64,000 nucleotides of DNA from Flavobacterium sediminilitoris (GCF_023008245.1 NZ_CP090145.1:62001-126000); one strand, 5' to 3'; positions 8,548 through 18,112 are shown, numbered from the stretch's first letter. Notes: a model not told the origin generated them from the letters alone. Numbers and translations are program-made.

Positions 8548-10770
8548 TTATAACGAAATATTTCCTAATGTTTCTCTTAATCTATCAATTTCAAATGGTT
8601 TCCATAAAAAACCATTAAAATAATTGACTTCATAGTTTTGAGCGGTTAACATTGTATCGGCTGTGAGAGCTAAAATAGGAGTATTATTATTTAAATTAAT
8701 TGTTGTTTTAATTAATCTTGTTACTTCAAAGCCATTCATTTCTGGTAAATGAATATCCATTAAGATAAAATCGAATTTTTTCTTCTTGACTTTCTTTAGT
8801 GCTTTCAAACCATTTTCAACATGATCTGATTCCATTTCCCATTTTGAAAGAATTTTAATTAATAGAGCTGCATTAATTAATGTATCCTCTACAATTAACA
8901 CTTTTTTCCCTTTTAAATTTATCAAATTTTTAGGACTCATTTCGGAAACTTCATCTGCAAACGCAACTGTATCTGCTTTTAATTTAAAATAAAAAGTTGA
9001 GCCTTTACCCAAAGTACTCTTCACTTTTATCTTACTTCCATGAAGTTCTATTATTTTCTTTACAATTGCAAGCCCTAGACCTGTTCCACTATTATTTCTA
9101 TTTAAAACAGATTTAACTTGGGAAAAACTTTCAAAAATATCTTTCAAATTATTTTTAGAAATTCCTTCTCCTGTGTCTTTAACTTCAAAAATTATTTTAT
9201 CATGTTTTTTCTTAATCTTAAGTAGTTTTATTGAAAGTTCGATTGCACCTTCATTTGTAAACTTAATTGCATTACTAATTAAATTATTTAATATTTGAAC
9301 AATTTTTGTTTCGTCTAAATAATATAATCCTCTTTCTTTAATATCGAAATGGAGTATTAATTGCAAGCCTTTATCTTGAGCTTGTTTTTCATAAACGCCT
9401 ACTACTTTTTGTGCTAAATCAAATAGGTTAACAGGTGTTTTTTCTAGTTTTGATCTTTGTGAGTCTAATTTTGTAAAGTCTAATACATCATTTACAATTT
9501 TAATTAAATTTGATGAAGCAAATTGTAAACTTTGGAGTAACACTTCACCTTCTTCACTCATTTCATCTTTCAATAATGTAATTATAGATGTTATAGCATT
9601 TAAAGGTGTTCTTATTTCATGACTCATAATAGATAGAAATTCTTGACGCATTTTAACTTCTTGAATTTCAATATTATTCTTTTGCTCTAATATTTCTTCT
9701 TTTTCTTTTTGAAGTTTTACTTCATTTTTTAAAACTTCAATTCTAGACATCATTCCATAATTCTCAATAACTTTAAATGTTTGAGCATTCATTACCAAAT
9801 CTTTCTCTTTTTGATAACGTTCTAAAAATTCTAAAGACAAAGAATATTCTTTTTTTGATTTATAAATTAGAGAGACGAGCTTGTTTAGTTTTATACTACA
9901 CATTACTAAATTAAGTTCATTGGCAATTTTCAAACCTACAAAAGCATTTTCCAATGCTAATGCCAACTTTCCCATTTTGTAATATAGTTCTCCTAACTTA
10001 GTATAAGTCATGGCTAATCCTGTTTTTTCTCCCATCTCATTATGAATACTTAGCGCTTTAAAATAAAAAGACTCTGCATTCTCATACTCATTTAACCAAA
10101 AATAAACTTTTCCTTTTCCATATAAAGCATATGCCATTCCTCTTACATCATTAGTTTTCTCTTTCAATTGGATAGATTTATTAATAAATGCCATAGCAAA
10201 TTTTAATTTCCCCTTTTTTACTAGAATTCCAGAAATGGCATTATACGCGTTAGATTCTAAATTAAAATCGCATACTTTTTTGGCATTTTTTACTGCACTA
10301 TTATACAATCGTAATGCACTAATGTAATCACCAATATAATCGTAAATAGTACCTAATGATTTTTCTGTCCTAGATTGATTATAGTAATCATCATTTCTTT
10401 TATAAATTTTCAAAGCATCTATAAAAGTAATGAAGCCTAAGTGATATAAATTTGTTTTATAATAAACACCTGCCAAACTATATTTAGCATCTGCTATCCC
10501 TTTTTTATCATTTAAATCGGTGAAAATTCTTATGGCCTCATTAGAAAAAAAAGTAGCTTTTTCCATTTCGCCTATAACCATATTATATAATGCTAACTGG
10601 CTATAACTTTTTGCTTGCAAAGATTTATTATTTACAAGAATACTATTATTTAATGCATCCTGTGCTAATATAATACTTTGCGAAAGATTATTTATCCGAA
10701 GAGTATGTGCTTTCTCAAGCAATAAAAGTATTTTACTTTCTTTTTTGCTTCCTTTTATCAGGTTTAACAT
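8548..10770 (-). CDS. soluble TPR hybrid sensor histidine kinase/response regulator
   Basis: A 740-residue hybrid kinase with no signal peptide or membrane segment. Residues 10-325 are tetratricopeptide repeats (for example SKSYSQLALYNMV, KSLGTIYDYIGDY and TYTKLGELYYKMG). A coiled coil follows at 340-375. The HisKA dimerisation domain carries the phospho-acceptor in SHEIRTPL (His384). The ATPase domain has N box NLISNAIKF (496-504), G1 DTGEGIS (532-538) and G2 GTGLGLAIV (562-570). A C-terminal receiver (620-740) has phospho-Asp672 in MDIHLPEMNG and Lys724 in WKPF. All catalytic residues are present. There is no DNA-binding output, so phosphate probably passes to an unlinked partner. The TPR array suggests an intracellular protein or peptide signal. 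Confidence 0.93.
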   Translation of the reverse strand: MLNLIKGSKKESKILLLLEKAHTLRINNLSQSIILAQDALNNSILVNNKSLQAKSYSQLALYNMVIGEMEKATFFSNEAIRIFTDLNDKKGIADAKYSLAGVYYKTNLYHLGFITFIDALKIYKRNDDYYNQSRTEKSLGTIYDYIGDYISALRLYNSAVKNAKKVCDFNLESNAYNAISGILVKKGKLKFAMAFINKSIQLKEKTNDVRGMAYALYGKGKVYFWLNEYENAESFYFKALSIHNEMGEKTGLAMTYTKLGELYYKMGKLALALENAFVGLKIANELNLVMCSIKLNKLVSLIYKSKKEYSLSLEFLERYQKEKDLVMNAQTFKVIENYGMMSRIEVLKNEVKLQKEKEEILEQKNNIEIQEVKMRQEFLSIMSHEIRTPLNAITSIITLLKDEMSEEGEVLLQSLQFASSNLIKIVNDVLDFTKLDSQRSKLEKTPVNLFDLAQKVVGVYEKQAQDKGLQLILHFDIKERGLYYLDETKIVQILNNLISNAIKFTNEGAIELSIKLLKIKKKHDKIIFEVKDTGEGISKNNLKDIFESFSQVKSVLNRNNSGTGLGLAIVKKIIELHGSKIKVKSTLGKGSTFYFKLKADTVAFADEVSEMSPKNLINLKGKKVLIVEDTLINAALLIKILSKWEMESDHVENGLKALKKVKKKKFDFILMDIHLPEMNGFEVTRLIKTTINLNNNTPILALTADTMLTAQNYEVNYFNGFLWKPFEIDRLRETLGNISL

Positions 10771-10909
10771 TCAAGTGAATTTGGGAGCATAAATATAAGA
10801 GAAAAATAATAAAAATATATTTTTCATGCATTATTTTCATTTATCTTACAAATAAAAGCAATAATAAATCAAATATTACAAACTTTATATCACATATCTC
10901 CAAAACTAA

Positions 10910-11506
10910 TTATTCAATGATCCAAAGTAAAACAGGTTTATTACTTTTTTGTAATTGGACATCTAATTTTTTCATAAATTCATTAGATACTGCTGGACAA
11001 CCCCAACTTAAAGGACTATATTTAGGATATATTTCTTCATTTTTAACTGCATCCCAAGAGTGTAAAACTACTACTCTTTTTTCTGCACTTTTATTTGATG
11101 GTTCTAAACCATGTAGCCAATACTTAACATTAATTCCCCAACTACTATAATCTCTCTTTCCTATCTTATACTTTCCTTTTGATGAACAATGGCTATTTTC
11201 TTTATCACTAAATACAACTTTTTTCCATTTATCAGGATTTTCTTGAAATTGATCACAACTTCCATGAGTAACTATATTTTTGTCTACGATTTTATTAGTT
11301 TTAAAGTCATAAATAAAAAAGCGATTTTTCCCTGAATGAACACTTAAATCCACTAAATAATAATAATCTTGATTAAATTTATTTTTTATAGAATAAGCAA
11401 GAGCTTCTTGATGATACTTTGTATAATCTCTAAAAACTTCTCTTTCTACATCTTTATTATTACAACATAAAAAACCAATAAACAATAGGCAAATAATATT
11501 TCTCAT
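10910..11506 (-). CDS. murein L,D-transpeptidase-like lipoprotein (YkuD_2 type)
   Basis: A 198-residue lipoprotein (lipobox region LFIGFLCC, acylation at Cys14 or Cys15). Its domain matches the YkuD_2 'murein L,D-transpeptidase catalytic domain' family. The landmarks are RFFIYDFKTNKIV near residue 58, THGSC near 80, a histidine in VLHSWD near 148, and the catalytic SWGCPAV with Cys170. These proteins are thought to remodel peptidoglycan or crosslink the envelope by cysteine transpeptidation, and the lipobox would keep the enzyme membrane-anchored. The gene is monocistronic and divergent from the EamA transporter. The family call is good, but activity is not proven for this subgroup. Confidence 0.85.
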   Translation of the reverse strand: MRNIICLLFIGFLCCNNKDVEREVFRDYTKYHQEALAYSIKNKFNQDYYYLVDLSVHSGKNRFFIYDFKTNKIVDKNIVTHGSCDQFQENPDKWKKVVFSDKENSHCSSKGKYKIGKRDYSSWGINVKYWLHGLEPSNKSAEKRVVVLHSWDAVKNEEIYPKYSPLSWGCPAVSNEFMKKLDVQLQKSNKPVLLWIIE

Positions 11507-11626
11507 CTGAAAACTCTAAATTTATAAGCCATAATATTAAAACAAAATTTAATCTATTTGTGTTAAATAAACTTTAAATAAAGAATGATTTTAAAATAAA
11601 CCACAAAAAAACAATTCATTTTCGCT

Positions 11627-11634
11627 TATCTTTG
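11627..11634 (+). promoter_or_regulatory. -7 promoter element (TATCTTTG)
   Basis: TAnnTTTG match followed by GCGCCCC. The EamA reading frame could be extended upstream to a TTG at 11632, but that codon lies inside this box. The true start must therefore be one of the ATGs at 11647 or 11656. Confidence 0.6.
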
Positions 11635-11646
11635 CGCCCCTTAAAA

Positions 11647-12555
11647 ATGAAGTACATGTCAAAGAATGAAATAATTAAAGGAGTATTTTTAGTAGGTTTA
11701 GGAGCAACTAGTTATGGAATGCTTGCTACTTTTGTAAAACTTGCCTATTTAGATGTTGAAAAATTCACAACAGCAGAAGTAACTACTTCACAATTTATAT
11801 ATGGTATAACAGGTATGTTACTTATAAATTTATATCAAAAAATAAAAAATAAAGGAACAGTCGTAAAAGCAAGTAAAAAAAACATATTTAACTTAATGCT
11901 AGCAGGAACTTCCTTAGGAATGACTAGTGTTTTTTATTATTTATCAGTAAAATATATTGATGTATCTATAGCAATTGTATTATTAATGCAAACTGTATGG
12001 ATGGGAGTTTTAATAGAATGGTTTTTAGACAAAAAAGCACCTTCAAAACAAAAAACGATAGCTGTAATAATTGTTTTAATTGGAACATTATTAGCTACTA
12101 ACTTACTTTTCAGTGAAGTAGAACTAAACTGGATTGGTATTTTTTGGGGTATGCTAGCTGCTATGTCATTTACAACTACAATGTTTACAGCAAATAAAGT
12201 TGCTTTAGGAATTTCATCAGCTCAACGTAGTCTCTTTATGCTACTAGGTGGTGGTATTATTGTGTTTTTCTTTAGCATCTACACTCAAACAGAACCATTT
12301 AATTTTGCGATTTTTGGAAAATATGGTATTTTCTTAGCCTTATTTGGTACTATAATTCCTCCAATATTAATGACCGCTGGTTTTCCAAAAACAGGACTAG
12401 GATTAGGGAGTATTGTTTCCTCTTTAGAATTACCTGTTTCAGTATTAATGGCTTACTTTTTATTGAATGAAACAGTTATTTTCTCTCAATGGATTGGAAT
12501 ACTACTAATTATTCTTGCAATAGTAATCATGAACATAAATTTTAACAAAAAATAG
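11647..12555 (+). CDS. EamA/DMT family transporter
   Basis: A 302-residue inner-membrane protein with ten predicted transmembrane helices in two EamA repeats (first about 8-155, second about 165-300). It has the family's glycine-rich helices (GLGATSYGMLATFVKL, GMTSVFYYLSVKY) and the C-terminal LELPVSVLMAYFLLNE signature. EamA proteins export or import small metabolites; the substrate cannot be inferred. I chose ATG 11647; ATG 11656 (MSKNEI) is equally possible. A longer TTG start is ruled out because it falls within the -7 promoter box, so the mRNA leader is only a few bases long. It is followed by the DoxX-like and aquaporin genes in the same direction. Confidence 0.9.
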   Translation: MKYMSKNEIIKGVFLVGLGATSYGMLATFVKLAYLDVEKFTTAEVTTSQFIYGITGMLLINLYQKIKNKGTVVKASKKNIFNLMLAGTSLGMTSVFYYLSVKYIDVSIAIVLLMQTVWMGVLIEWFLDKKAPSKQKTIAVIIVLIGTLLATNLLFSEVELNWIGIFWGMLAAMSFTTTMFTANKVALGISSAQRSLFMLLGGGIIVFFFSIYTQTEPFNFAIFGKYGIFLALFGTIIPPILMTAGFPKTGLGLGSIVSSLELPVSVLMAYFLLNETVIFSQWIGILLIILAIVIMNINFNKK

Positions 12556-12600
12556 TTCTTTTTATTTATTTTGATTAAATTCGTTATAAATCATAATATA

Positions 12601-12957
12601 ATGGATTTACCTTGGCATCAATATTTAATGGGATTATTATATATTTTAGCTGGTTTAAACCACTTTAGACAGCCTAAATTATATATTAAAATAATCCCTC
12701 CATACTTCACAAATCCAAAATTATTAAACCAAATAAGTGGTTTAGCAGAAATTGTTTTAGGAATTGGTATTTGTATTCCTTTAATTTCAAAATATTCTGC
12801 CATAGGAATTATTCTACTATTACTTGCTGTTTTTCCAGCAAATCTATATATGTTTCATAATGAAAAAGCTGCTTTAGGTCTACCAAAATGGTTGCGTTTA
12901 GCAAGATTGCCTCTCCAAATACTGCTAATTTACTGGTCCTATTATTACATAAATTAG
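12601..12957 (+). CDS. DoxX-like small membrane protein
   Basis: A 118-residue integral membrane protein with four hydrophobic helices and the motif [18 protein letters not shown], typical of the DoxX/MauE-like superfamily. The superfamily includes subunits of quinone-linked oxidoreductases and many small proteins of unknown role. ATG 12601 is chosen over an upstream TTG (12571), because the ten residues that TTG would add have no family counterpart. It lies 45 bases after the EamA gene and 25 bases before aqpZ, so it may be cotranscribed with one or both. No catalytic residues are visible. Confidence 0.8.
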   Translation: MDLPWHQYLMGLLYILAGLNHFRQPKLYIKIIPPYFTNPKLLNQISGLAEIVLGIGICIPLISKYSAIGIILLLLAVFPANLYMFHNEKAALGLPKWLRLARLPLQILLIYWSYYYIN

Positions 12958-12982
12958 AATTATTAACAAATACTATATAATT

Positions 12983-13684
12983 ATGAAAAAACTTTTAGCA
13001 GAATTTTTTGGAACTTATTGGTTGGTTTTTGGAGGTTGTGGTAGTGCATTATTTGCTGCCGGAATTCCTGATTTAGGGATTGGTTTTGCGGGTGTTGCAC
13101 TCGCCTTTGGTTTAACTGTTTTAACTATGGCATATGCTGTTGGACACATTTCAGGAGGTCATTTTAATCCTGCAGTATCAATAGGACTTTGGGTTGGCGG
13201 ACGATTTTCTGGCAAAGAATTATTACCCTATATTGTTTCTCAATGTATAGGCGCAATCCTAGCAGCCGGAACCTTATATTTAATACTATCCGGGAATGAA
13301 AATTTTGCTATAGATTCTAATCAGGCAGGTGCGTTCGCTTCAAATGGATTTGACTCATTCTCACCTCAAGGTTATTCAATGTTCTCTGCTTTTATTGCAG
13401 AATTTGTATTAACATTATTCTTCTTGTTAGTAATTTTAGGAGCAACGGATAAGTTAGCAAATGGAAAATTTGCAGGCCTTGCAATTGGTCTTGCATTAAC
13501 ACTAATTCACTTAATTAGTATTCCTATTACTAATACATCTGTAAACCCTGCTCGCTCATTATCGCAAGCTCTTTTTGTTGGAGGAACACCACTTAGTCAG
13601 GTTTGGTTATTTTGGGTTGCACCCATACTAGGAGCAATTGTTGGAGCAGCTATTTACAAAAATCTTTTACAAAAAAATAAATAA
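12983..13684 (+). CDS. aqpZ: aquaporin Z
   Basis: A 233-residue water channel of the inner membrane, six helices with two half-helices. Both NPA boxes are intact: HFNPAVS with N62-P63-A64, and SVNPARS with N188-P189-A190. Arg191 of the aromatic/arginine selectivity filter follows the second box, and the narrow-pore type is consistent with AqpZ rather than GlpF. The N-terminal [19 protein letters not shown] is the standard first helix. It mediates fast osmotic water flow. The gene ends just before the AlkB-like gene's promoter and a large inverted repeat. Confidence 0.95.
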   Translation: MKKLLAEFFGTYWLVFGGCGSALFAAGIPDLGIGFAGVALAFGLTVLTMAYAVGHISGGHFNPAVSIGLWVGGRFSGKELLPYIVSQCIGAILAAGTLYLILSGNENFAIDSNQAGAFASNGFDSFSPQGYSMFSAFIAEFVLTLFFLLVILGATDKLANGKFAGLAIGLALTLIHLISIPITNTSVNPARSLSQALFVGGTPLSQVWLFWVAPILGAIVGAAIYKNLLQKNK

Positions 13685-13694
13685 AAAAACATTC

Positions 13695-13702
13695 TAAATT
13701 TG
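13695..13702 (+). promoter_or_regulatory. -7 promoter element (TAAATTTG) of the AlkB-like gene
   Basis: TAnnTTTG match. It overlaps the left arm of the 14-bp inverted repeat at 13698-13733. It also rules out the TTG at 13700 as a start codon. Confidence 0.5.
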
Positions 13703-13733
13703 AAGAGTAATTTAGTTAGATTACTCTTCAAAT
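13698..13733. repeat. perfect 14-bp inverted repeat over the AlkB-like gene promoter
   Basis: ATTTGAAGAGTAAT (13698-13711) is repeated as its exact complement ATTACTCTTCAAAT (13720-13733) around an 8-base spacer. The left arm overlaps the -7 box and the right arm lies in the untranslated leader. No T-run follows, so it is a poor terminator. It could be an operator for a dimeric repressor or a leader hairpin. Confidence 0.7.
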
Positions 13734-13744
13734 ATTATCTCCGT

Positions 13745-14347
13745 ATGCTAGATTTATTTCCAGATGAAAAAATCAAATTAGATTTACCTGATGCAACTTT
13801 TGAATACTACCCAGCTTTTTTTTCAAAAGAAGAAGCCGATATATTATTTCAAAAGCTACTTCAAAATACTCCTTGGAAACAAGACAATATAACCGTTTTT
13901 GGAAAAACACATTTACAGCCAAGATTAACTGCCCTATATGGAAATGAAGGAAAACCATATTCATATTCCAATATTATAATGCATCCTCATACTTGGAACT
14001 CTACATTAATATACATAAAGGATAAAATTGAGAACGTAACAAATATAAACTTTACAACTGTTCTGTTAAATTTATATAGAAACGAAAAAGATAGTAATGG
14101 TTGGCATTCCGACAACGAAAAAGAATTAGGTAAAAACCCAATAATTGCTTCTATTAGTTTAGGAGAAAATAGAATCTTTCAACTAAAACATATTGAGAAA
14201 AAAGATATAAAAATGAACCTCAATTTAAATCATGGTAGCTTATTATTAATGAAAGAAGGTAGTCAAATCTTTTATAAACATCAATTACCCAAAACAACTT
14301 CCTCCAAAAACAGTAGAATAAATTTAACTTTTAGAACCATTTTTTAA
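13745..14347 (+). CDS. AlkB-like 2-oxoglutarate/Fe(II) dioxygenase
   Basis: A 200-residue member of the 2OG-Fe(II) oxygenases related to AlkB, which remove alkyl groups from DNA/RNA bases by oxidative demethylation. The metal-binding triad is visible: His121 and Asp123 in WHSDNE, and His179 in YKHQLP. Arg191 and Arg197 in SRINLTFR bind 2-oxoglutarate. The substrate-side loop has the conserved PRLTALYG. The ATG at 13745 is chosen because the longer frame would start at a TTG inside the -7 box. Monocistronic, with a striking inverted repeat over the promoter. An AlkB-type repair role is likely but not certain; some relatives act on RNA. Confidence 0.92.
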   Translation: MLDLFPDEKIKLDLPDATFEYYPAFFSKEEADILFQKLLQNTPWKQDNITVFGKTHLQPRLTALYGNEGKPYSYSNIIMHPHTWNSTLIYIKDKIENVTNINFTTVLLNLYRNEKDSNGWHSDNEKELGKNPIIASISLGENRIFQLKHIEKKDIKMNLNLNHGSLLLMKEGSQIFYKHQLPKTTSSKNSRINLTFRTIF

Positions 14348-14487
14348 CTATATCTCAAAAAAAAGACCAAATACTCATTAAAAATAAAATATCACAAAAA
14401 AAAGACAGATTTTTTAATTTCTAATTTTTTTTTAGTAATATTGAAGTGTATAACATTAACAAAATTATAAGATTAATTTTTCATCTA

Positions 14488-14769
14488 ATGAAAAAAAGCA
14501 AGATTTCAGAATTTGACAATCAAACCATAGAAAGAATTGTCAGTATGGCGCAAGAAGAAAAAAAACCTTTTGAAGTGCTAAAAGAAGAATTTGGAATTTC
14601 AGAAAAAGATGTTACCGAATTGATGAAAACAAAATTATCGAAAGATAATTTTGAAATTTGGAAGAAAAAAGCAATTGCAAGTAAACCTAAACCTAAACCA
14701 TTAAAATTCGACCCTTTAGAAGATGATGATTTAGACAGTAAATATTACTTCAAAAATAAATTTGACTAA
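14488..14769 (+). CDS. DUF2805 (TIGR03643) family protein
   Basis: A 93-residue cytosolic protein. Residues 10-55 contain the conserved pattern RIVSMAQEEKKPFEVLKEEF followed by GISEKDVTELM and FEIWKKK, which identifies the DUF2805/TIGR03643 family. This looks like a helix-turn-helix-type fold (PFEVLKEEFGISEKDV), so nucleic-acid binding is possible but unproven. A basic proline/lysine linker and an acidic tail (DPLEDDDLDS) follow. The ATG at 14488 is preferred over a GTG at 14446 because conserved sequence begins after it. A perfect palindromic terminator follows within ten bases. Confidence 0.8.
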   Translation: MKKSKISEFDNQTIERIVSMAQEEKKPFEVLKEEFGISEKDVTELMKTKLSKDNFEIWKKKAIASKPKPKPLKFDPLEDDDLDSKYYFKNKFD

Positions 14770-14776
14770 AATCTAC

Positions 14777-14802
14777 AAAAACCTCACTAGTGAGGTTTTT
14801 TT
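14777..14802 (+). terminator. Rho-independent terminator
   Basis: Perfect palindrome AAAACCTCACT/AGTGAGGTTTT, continuing into a T-rich tail, eight bases after the DUF2805 stop codon. Confidence 0.85.
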
Positions 14803-14865
14803 TATATAAAATATGTAACAAATAAAACTTAAACAAGACATATAAAATATCAATAAAAGATTAAA

Positions 14866-16722
14866 ATGAAAAAAATAATTTTATCACTTGCAATAGCAAG
14901 TTTTATTTGGAGTTGTAAGACATCTCCTTCTACTTCAAAAAAAGAAGAAGTTGATGTGCTAATTGATTTGGTAAATGTACAAGATGACAAAGTAACTGTT
15001 ACCATTTCAACACCTACTTTTACAACTGAAACTACAACTTTTAATATCCCAAAAACAGTTCCAGGAACTTATTCTGAAGACGATTATGGTAGATATATAG
15101 AAAATGTAAGAGCTTTTGATGCAAGTGGAAATGGTTTAAGAATTACAAAAATCACTGAAAATAGCTATAAAATTGACGAAGCAAACAAGCTTTCCAAAAT
15201 AACATATTTAGTTAATGACACTTATGATACTGAGAAAGGTGGTGGTTTTGGAGAAAGTGAAGATGTATTTTCTCCAGCAGGAACAAATATTAAAGCAGGA
15301 GAGAATTTCATGCTAAACACTCATGGCTTTGTAGGTTATTTTGAAGGAAAAGAATCAATCCCTTACAAACTTACAATTACACATCCTGCAAACTTACAAG
15401 GTGTTTCAGCTATGGTTGACACAGATGACAGTCCTGAAAAAGATATTTTCATCTCAAAAAGATATGCAGATTTGGTAGATATGCCTTTAATGTATTCTAA
15501 ACCAGACATCACTACTTTTATGGTAGATGACATGGAAATTATTATTAGTGTTTATTCGCCAACTGGTAAATATACTGCTGCTGACATTACTCCAAATATG
15601 GAAACCATGATGAAAGCTCAAAAACGTTTTCTTGGCCCTATAAACTCTACAAAGAAATACGCAATACTTTTATATCTTTCTGATGTACAATCAAATGATG
15701 CTAAAGGTTTTGGAGCTTTAGAACACACCACATCAACAACTGTAGTAATGCCTGAAATGATGGAATTAGAAGCATTACAAGAACAATTAAAAGACGTGGT
15801 TTCTCATGAATTTTTTCATATTGTAACACCTTTAAGTGTTCACTCTAATGAAATTCATTATTTTGATTTTATTAATCCTAAAATGTCAGAACATTTATGG
15901 ATGTATGAAGGTGTAACAGAGTATTTTGCAAACTTATTCCAAGTTAACCAAGGCCTAATAACCGAGAATGAATTCTACGAAAGAATGTCTCAAAAAATAG
16001 ACCAAGCGAAACGTATGGATGATAAAATGAGTTTTACTAAAATGAGTAAAAACGTTTTAAAAGCACCATATAAAGATCAATACATTAATGTGTATCAAAA
16101 AGGAGCATTAATTGCTATGTGTATGGATATCCTTATTAGAGAAAATAGTAATGGACAAAAAGGAATTTTAAACTTAATGCAAGATTTATCACATGAATAT
16201 GGTAGTAAAAAACCTTTCAAAGATGAAGAATTATTTGGAAAAATAACAGCATTAACATATCCAGCGGTTGGAGAATTCCTTACTAAATATGTAGCTGGTG
16301 AAACTCCTATTCCTTACAATGAATTCTTTAACAAAATGGGGGTTACTGAAACAACAATTGAAGTAGCTGGAAATCCATTCTTAAAAGGTCAAATGCCATA
16401 TATAACAATAGATCAATCTACTAAAGAAATTATTATTATTCCTAGTATAGAACTAAATGATTTCATGAACTCACTAGGCCTAAAAGGAAATGATAGAATT
16501 TTAGCTGTAAACGGAGTTAATTACAATCTTGATAATATTTATGACTTAGTTGTTGGTAGTATGAACTGGAAAGATGACGAACCAATAACGGTAAAAATAA
16601 AAAGAGACGGAAAAGAACAAGAAATAAAAGGCACTATAAAAATGCCAAAGGAAAAACGTGACGGATACCAATCTACTGATAACAGTAAAAAAGCAGTTAA
16701 AGAAGCTTGGTTAAAAGGATAA
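14866..16722 (+). CDS. M61 family metallopeptidase lipoprotein with C-terminal PDZ domain
   Basis: A 618-residue lipoprotein (lipobox SFIWSC, Cys17) of the glycyl-aminopeptidase/M61 family. An N-terminal beta-sandwich at about residues 28-200 precedes the gluzincin catalytic domain. The zinc site is HEFFH at 314-318 with the third ligand Glu348 in MYEGVTEYF. A PDZ-like domain occupies about residues 505-600 (MNSLGLKGNDRILAVNGV). This is the usual M61 architecture and length. It should act as a periplasmic or surface aminopeptidase, with the PDZ domain recognising peptide C-termini. The gene has its own terminator and no obvious operon partner. Confidence 0.93.
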   Translation: MKKIILSLAIASFIWSCKTSPSTSKKEEVDVLIDLVNVQDDKVTVTISTPTFTTETTTFNIPKTVPGTYSEDDYGRYIENVRAFDASGNGLRITKITENSYKIDEANKLSKITYLVNDTYDTEKGGGFGESEDVFSPAGTNIKAGENFMLNTHGFVGYFEGKESIPYKLTITHPANLQGVSAMVDTDDSPEKDIFISKRYADLVDMPLMYSKPDITTFMVDDMEIIISVYSPTGKYTAADITPNMETMMKAQKRFLGPINSTKKYAILLYLSDVQSNDAKGFGALEHTTSTTVVMPEMMELEALQEQLKDVVSHEFFHIVTPLSVHSNEIHYFDFINPKMSEHLWMYEGVTEYFANLFQVNQGLITENEFYERMSQKIDQAKRMDDKMSFTKMSKNVLKAPYKDQYINVYQKGALIAMCMDILIRENSNGQKGILNLMQDLSHEYGSKKPFKDEELFGKITALTYPAVGEFLTKYVAGETPIPYNEFFNKMGVTETTIEVAGNPFLKGQMPYITIDQSTKEIIIIPSIELNDFMNSLGLKGNDRILAVNGVNYNLDNIYDLVVGSMNWKDDEPITVKIKRDGKEQEIKGTIKMPKEKRDGYQSTDNSKKAVKEAWLKG

Positions 16723-16746
16723 TATTAAAGTATACCTTTAAAAATA

Positions 16747-16784
16747 TAAACCTCAAAGTACTATGTATTTTGAGGTTTTTTTTT
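16747..16784 (+). terminator. Rho-independent terminator
   Basis: Stem AAACCTCAAA/TTTGAGGTTT enclosing an 11-base loop, then a run of T, 25 bases after the M61 gene stop. Confidence 0.8.
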
Positions 16785-16810
16785 ATTATTTTGCAGATAA
16801 ATAATAAACT

Positions 16811-18112
16811 ATGCACAATCCACCCTTTTTTACAGATGACACTATTGTTTTTGGCTTATTAATGCTACTTATAGGTATTGTTTTTTATACTTCATCAAAA
16901 GAAACTGGTTTTTGGAAAAATTTCTACACTGTAATTCCAGCACTTTTAATGTGCTATCTATTACCTGCTATATTCAGTTCTCTACATATTATATCTCCTG
17001 AATGGACGGAGTTAAACAAAACAGGAGAAGTTATAGAAAAAAAATCACAAGTTTATTTTGTATCAAGTCGATATCTTTTACCTGCTGCTTTAGTTTTAAT
17101 GACATTAAGTATTGATTTAAAAGCATTATTAAATTTAGGTCCAAAAGCACTAATTGTGTTTATAGCAGGAACCGTCGGAATTATATTAGGTGGACCAATT
17201 GCTATTCTAATTGTTTCTATTTTTTCTCCAGAAACAGTTGGAGGAAATGATTTTGACGCTGTTTGGAGAGGCTTATCTACAATTGCAGGAAGTTGGATCG
17301 GTGGTGGAGCAAATCAGGCAGCTATGCTAGAAATTTTTAAATACAATCAAGAAAAATATGGAGCTATGGTATTAGTTGATATTGTAGTTGCTAATATTGG
17401 TATGGCTGCACTTCTATATGGAATTGGTAAAAAAGAAACCATTAATAAGTGGCTAAAAGCAGATAATTCTTCTATACAAGAACTTCAAGATAAAGTTTCA
17501 AATTATCAAGAAAGTGTAAAAAGAAATCCTACATTATCTGATTACATGGTTATTTTAGCAATTGCCTTTACTTCTGTAGGGTTATCACATTGGGGTTCAC
17601 AAGTAGCTGCTGACTTCTTTAAAAACACTTTTGAATCAGTAAATGATCCTAAAAGTTTTGCATCAACATTTGGAGGAACTTTCTTCTGGATGATTACCAT
17701 TGCAACAGCTTTAGGAATTATCTTATCCAATACTAAACTAAAAACGTATGAAGGAGCTGGAGCTAGTAAAATAGGTAGTATTTTTATTTATATACTTGTT
17801 GCATCTATAGGAATGAAAATGGATCTAAGGTCAGTATTAGATAATCCAGGATTAATTCTAGTAGGAATAATTTGGATGATAATCCATTTTATCATCATAT
17901 TTGCTGTTGCAAAATTAATAAAAGCACCTTACTTCTTCATTGCAGTTGGAAGTCAAGCAAATGTAGGTGGAGCTGCATCTGCACCTGTTGTAGCCTCAGC
18001 GTTTCATCCATCATTAGCTAGTGTAGGAGTTCTTTTGGCAATTTTCGGATATATAGCAGGAACATACGGAGCCATAATGTGTACTTTTTTAATGGAAAAA
18101 GTATCACCATAA
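16811..18112 (+). CDS. DUF819 family membrane protein
   Basis: A 433-residue polytopic inner-membrane protein with about ten to twelve helices. It carries the hallmark AGSWIGGGANQAAM (about residues 158-171) and a matching second-half GSQANVGGAASAPVV (about 379-393). These paired glycine-rich re-entrant-looking segments suggest a two-repeat transporter fold. The family is widespread and uncharacterised; a keratinocyte-associated plant homologue gives no function. A soluble coiled loop lies between the halves (ELQDKVSNYQES). It is followed 23 bases later by the DUF4369 lipoprotein gene, probably on the same transcript. Confidence 0.88.
   Translation: MHNPPFFTDDTIVFGLLMLLIGIVFYTSSKETGFWKNFYTVIPALLMCYLLPAIFSSLHIISPEWTELNKTGEVIEKKSQVYFVSSRYLLPAALVLMTLSIDLKALLNLGPKALIVFIAGTVGIILGGPIAILIVSIFSPETVGGNDFDAVWRGLSTIAGSWIGGGANQAAMLEIFKYNQEKYGAMVLVDIVVANIGMAALLYGIGKKETINKWLKADNSSIQELQDKVSNYQESVKRNPTLSDYMVILAIAFTSVGLSHWGSQVAADFFKNTFESVNDPKSFASTFGGTFFWMITIATALGIILSNTKLKTYEGAGASKIGSIFIYILVASIGMKMDLRSVLDNPGLILVGIIWMIIHFIIIFAVAKLIKAPYFFIAVGSQANVGGAASAPVVASAFHPSLASVGVLLAIFGYIAGTYGAIMCTFLMEKVSP

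Noticed and set aside
10917..11150. Plus-strand frame opposite the L,D-transpeptidase gene
   Set aside because: Antisense to a gene with clear catalytic motifs.
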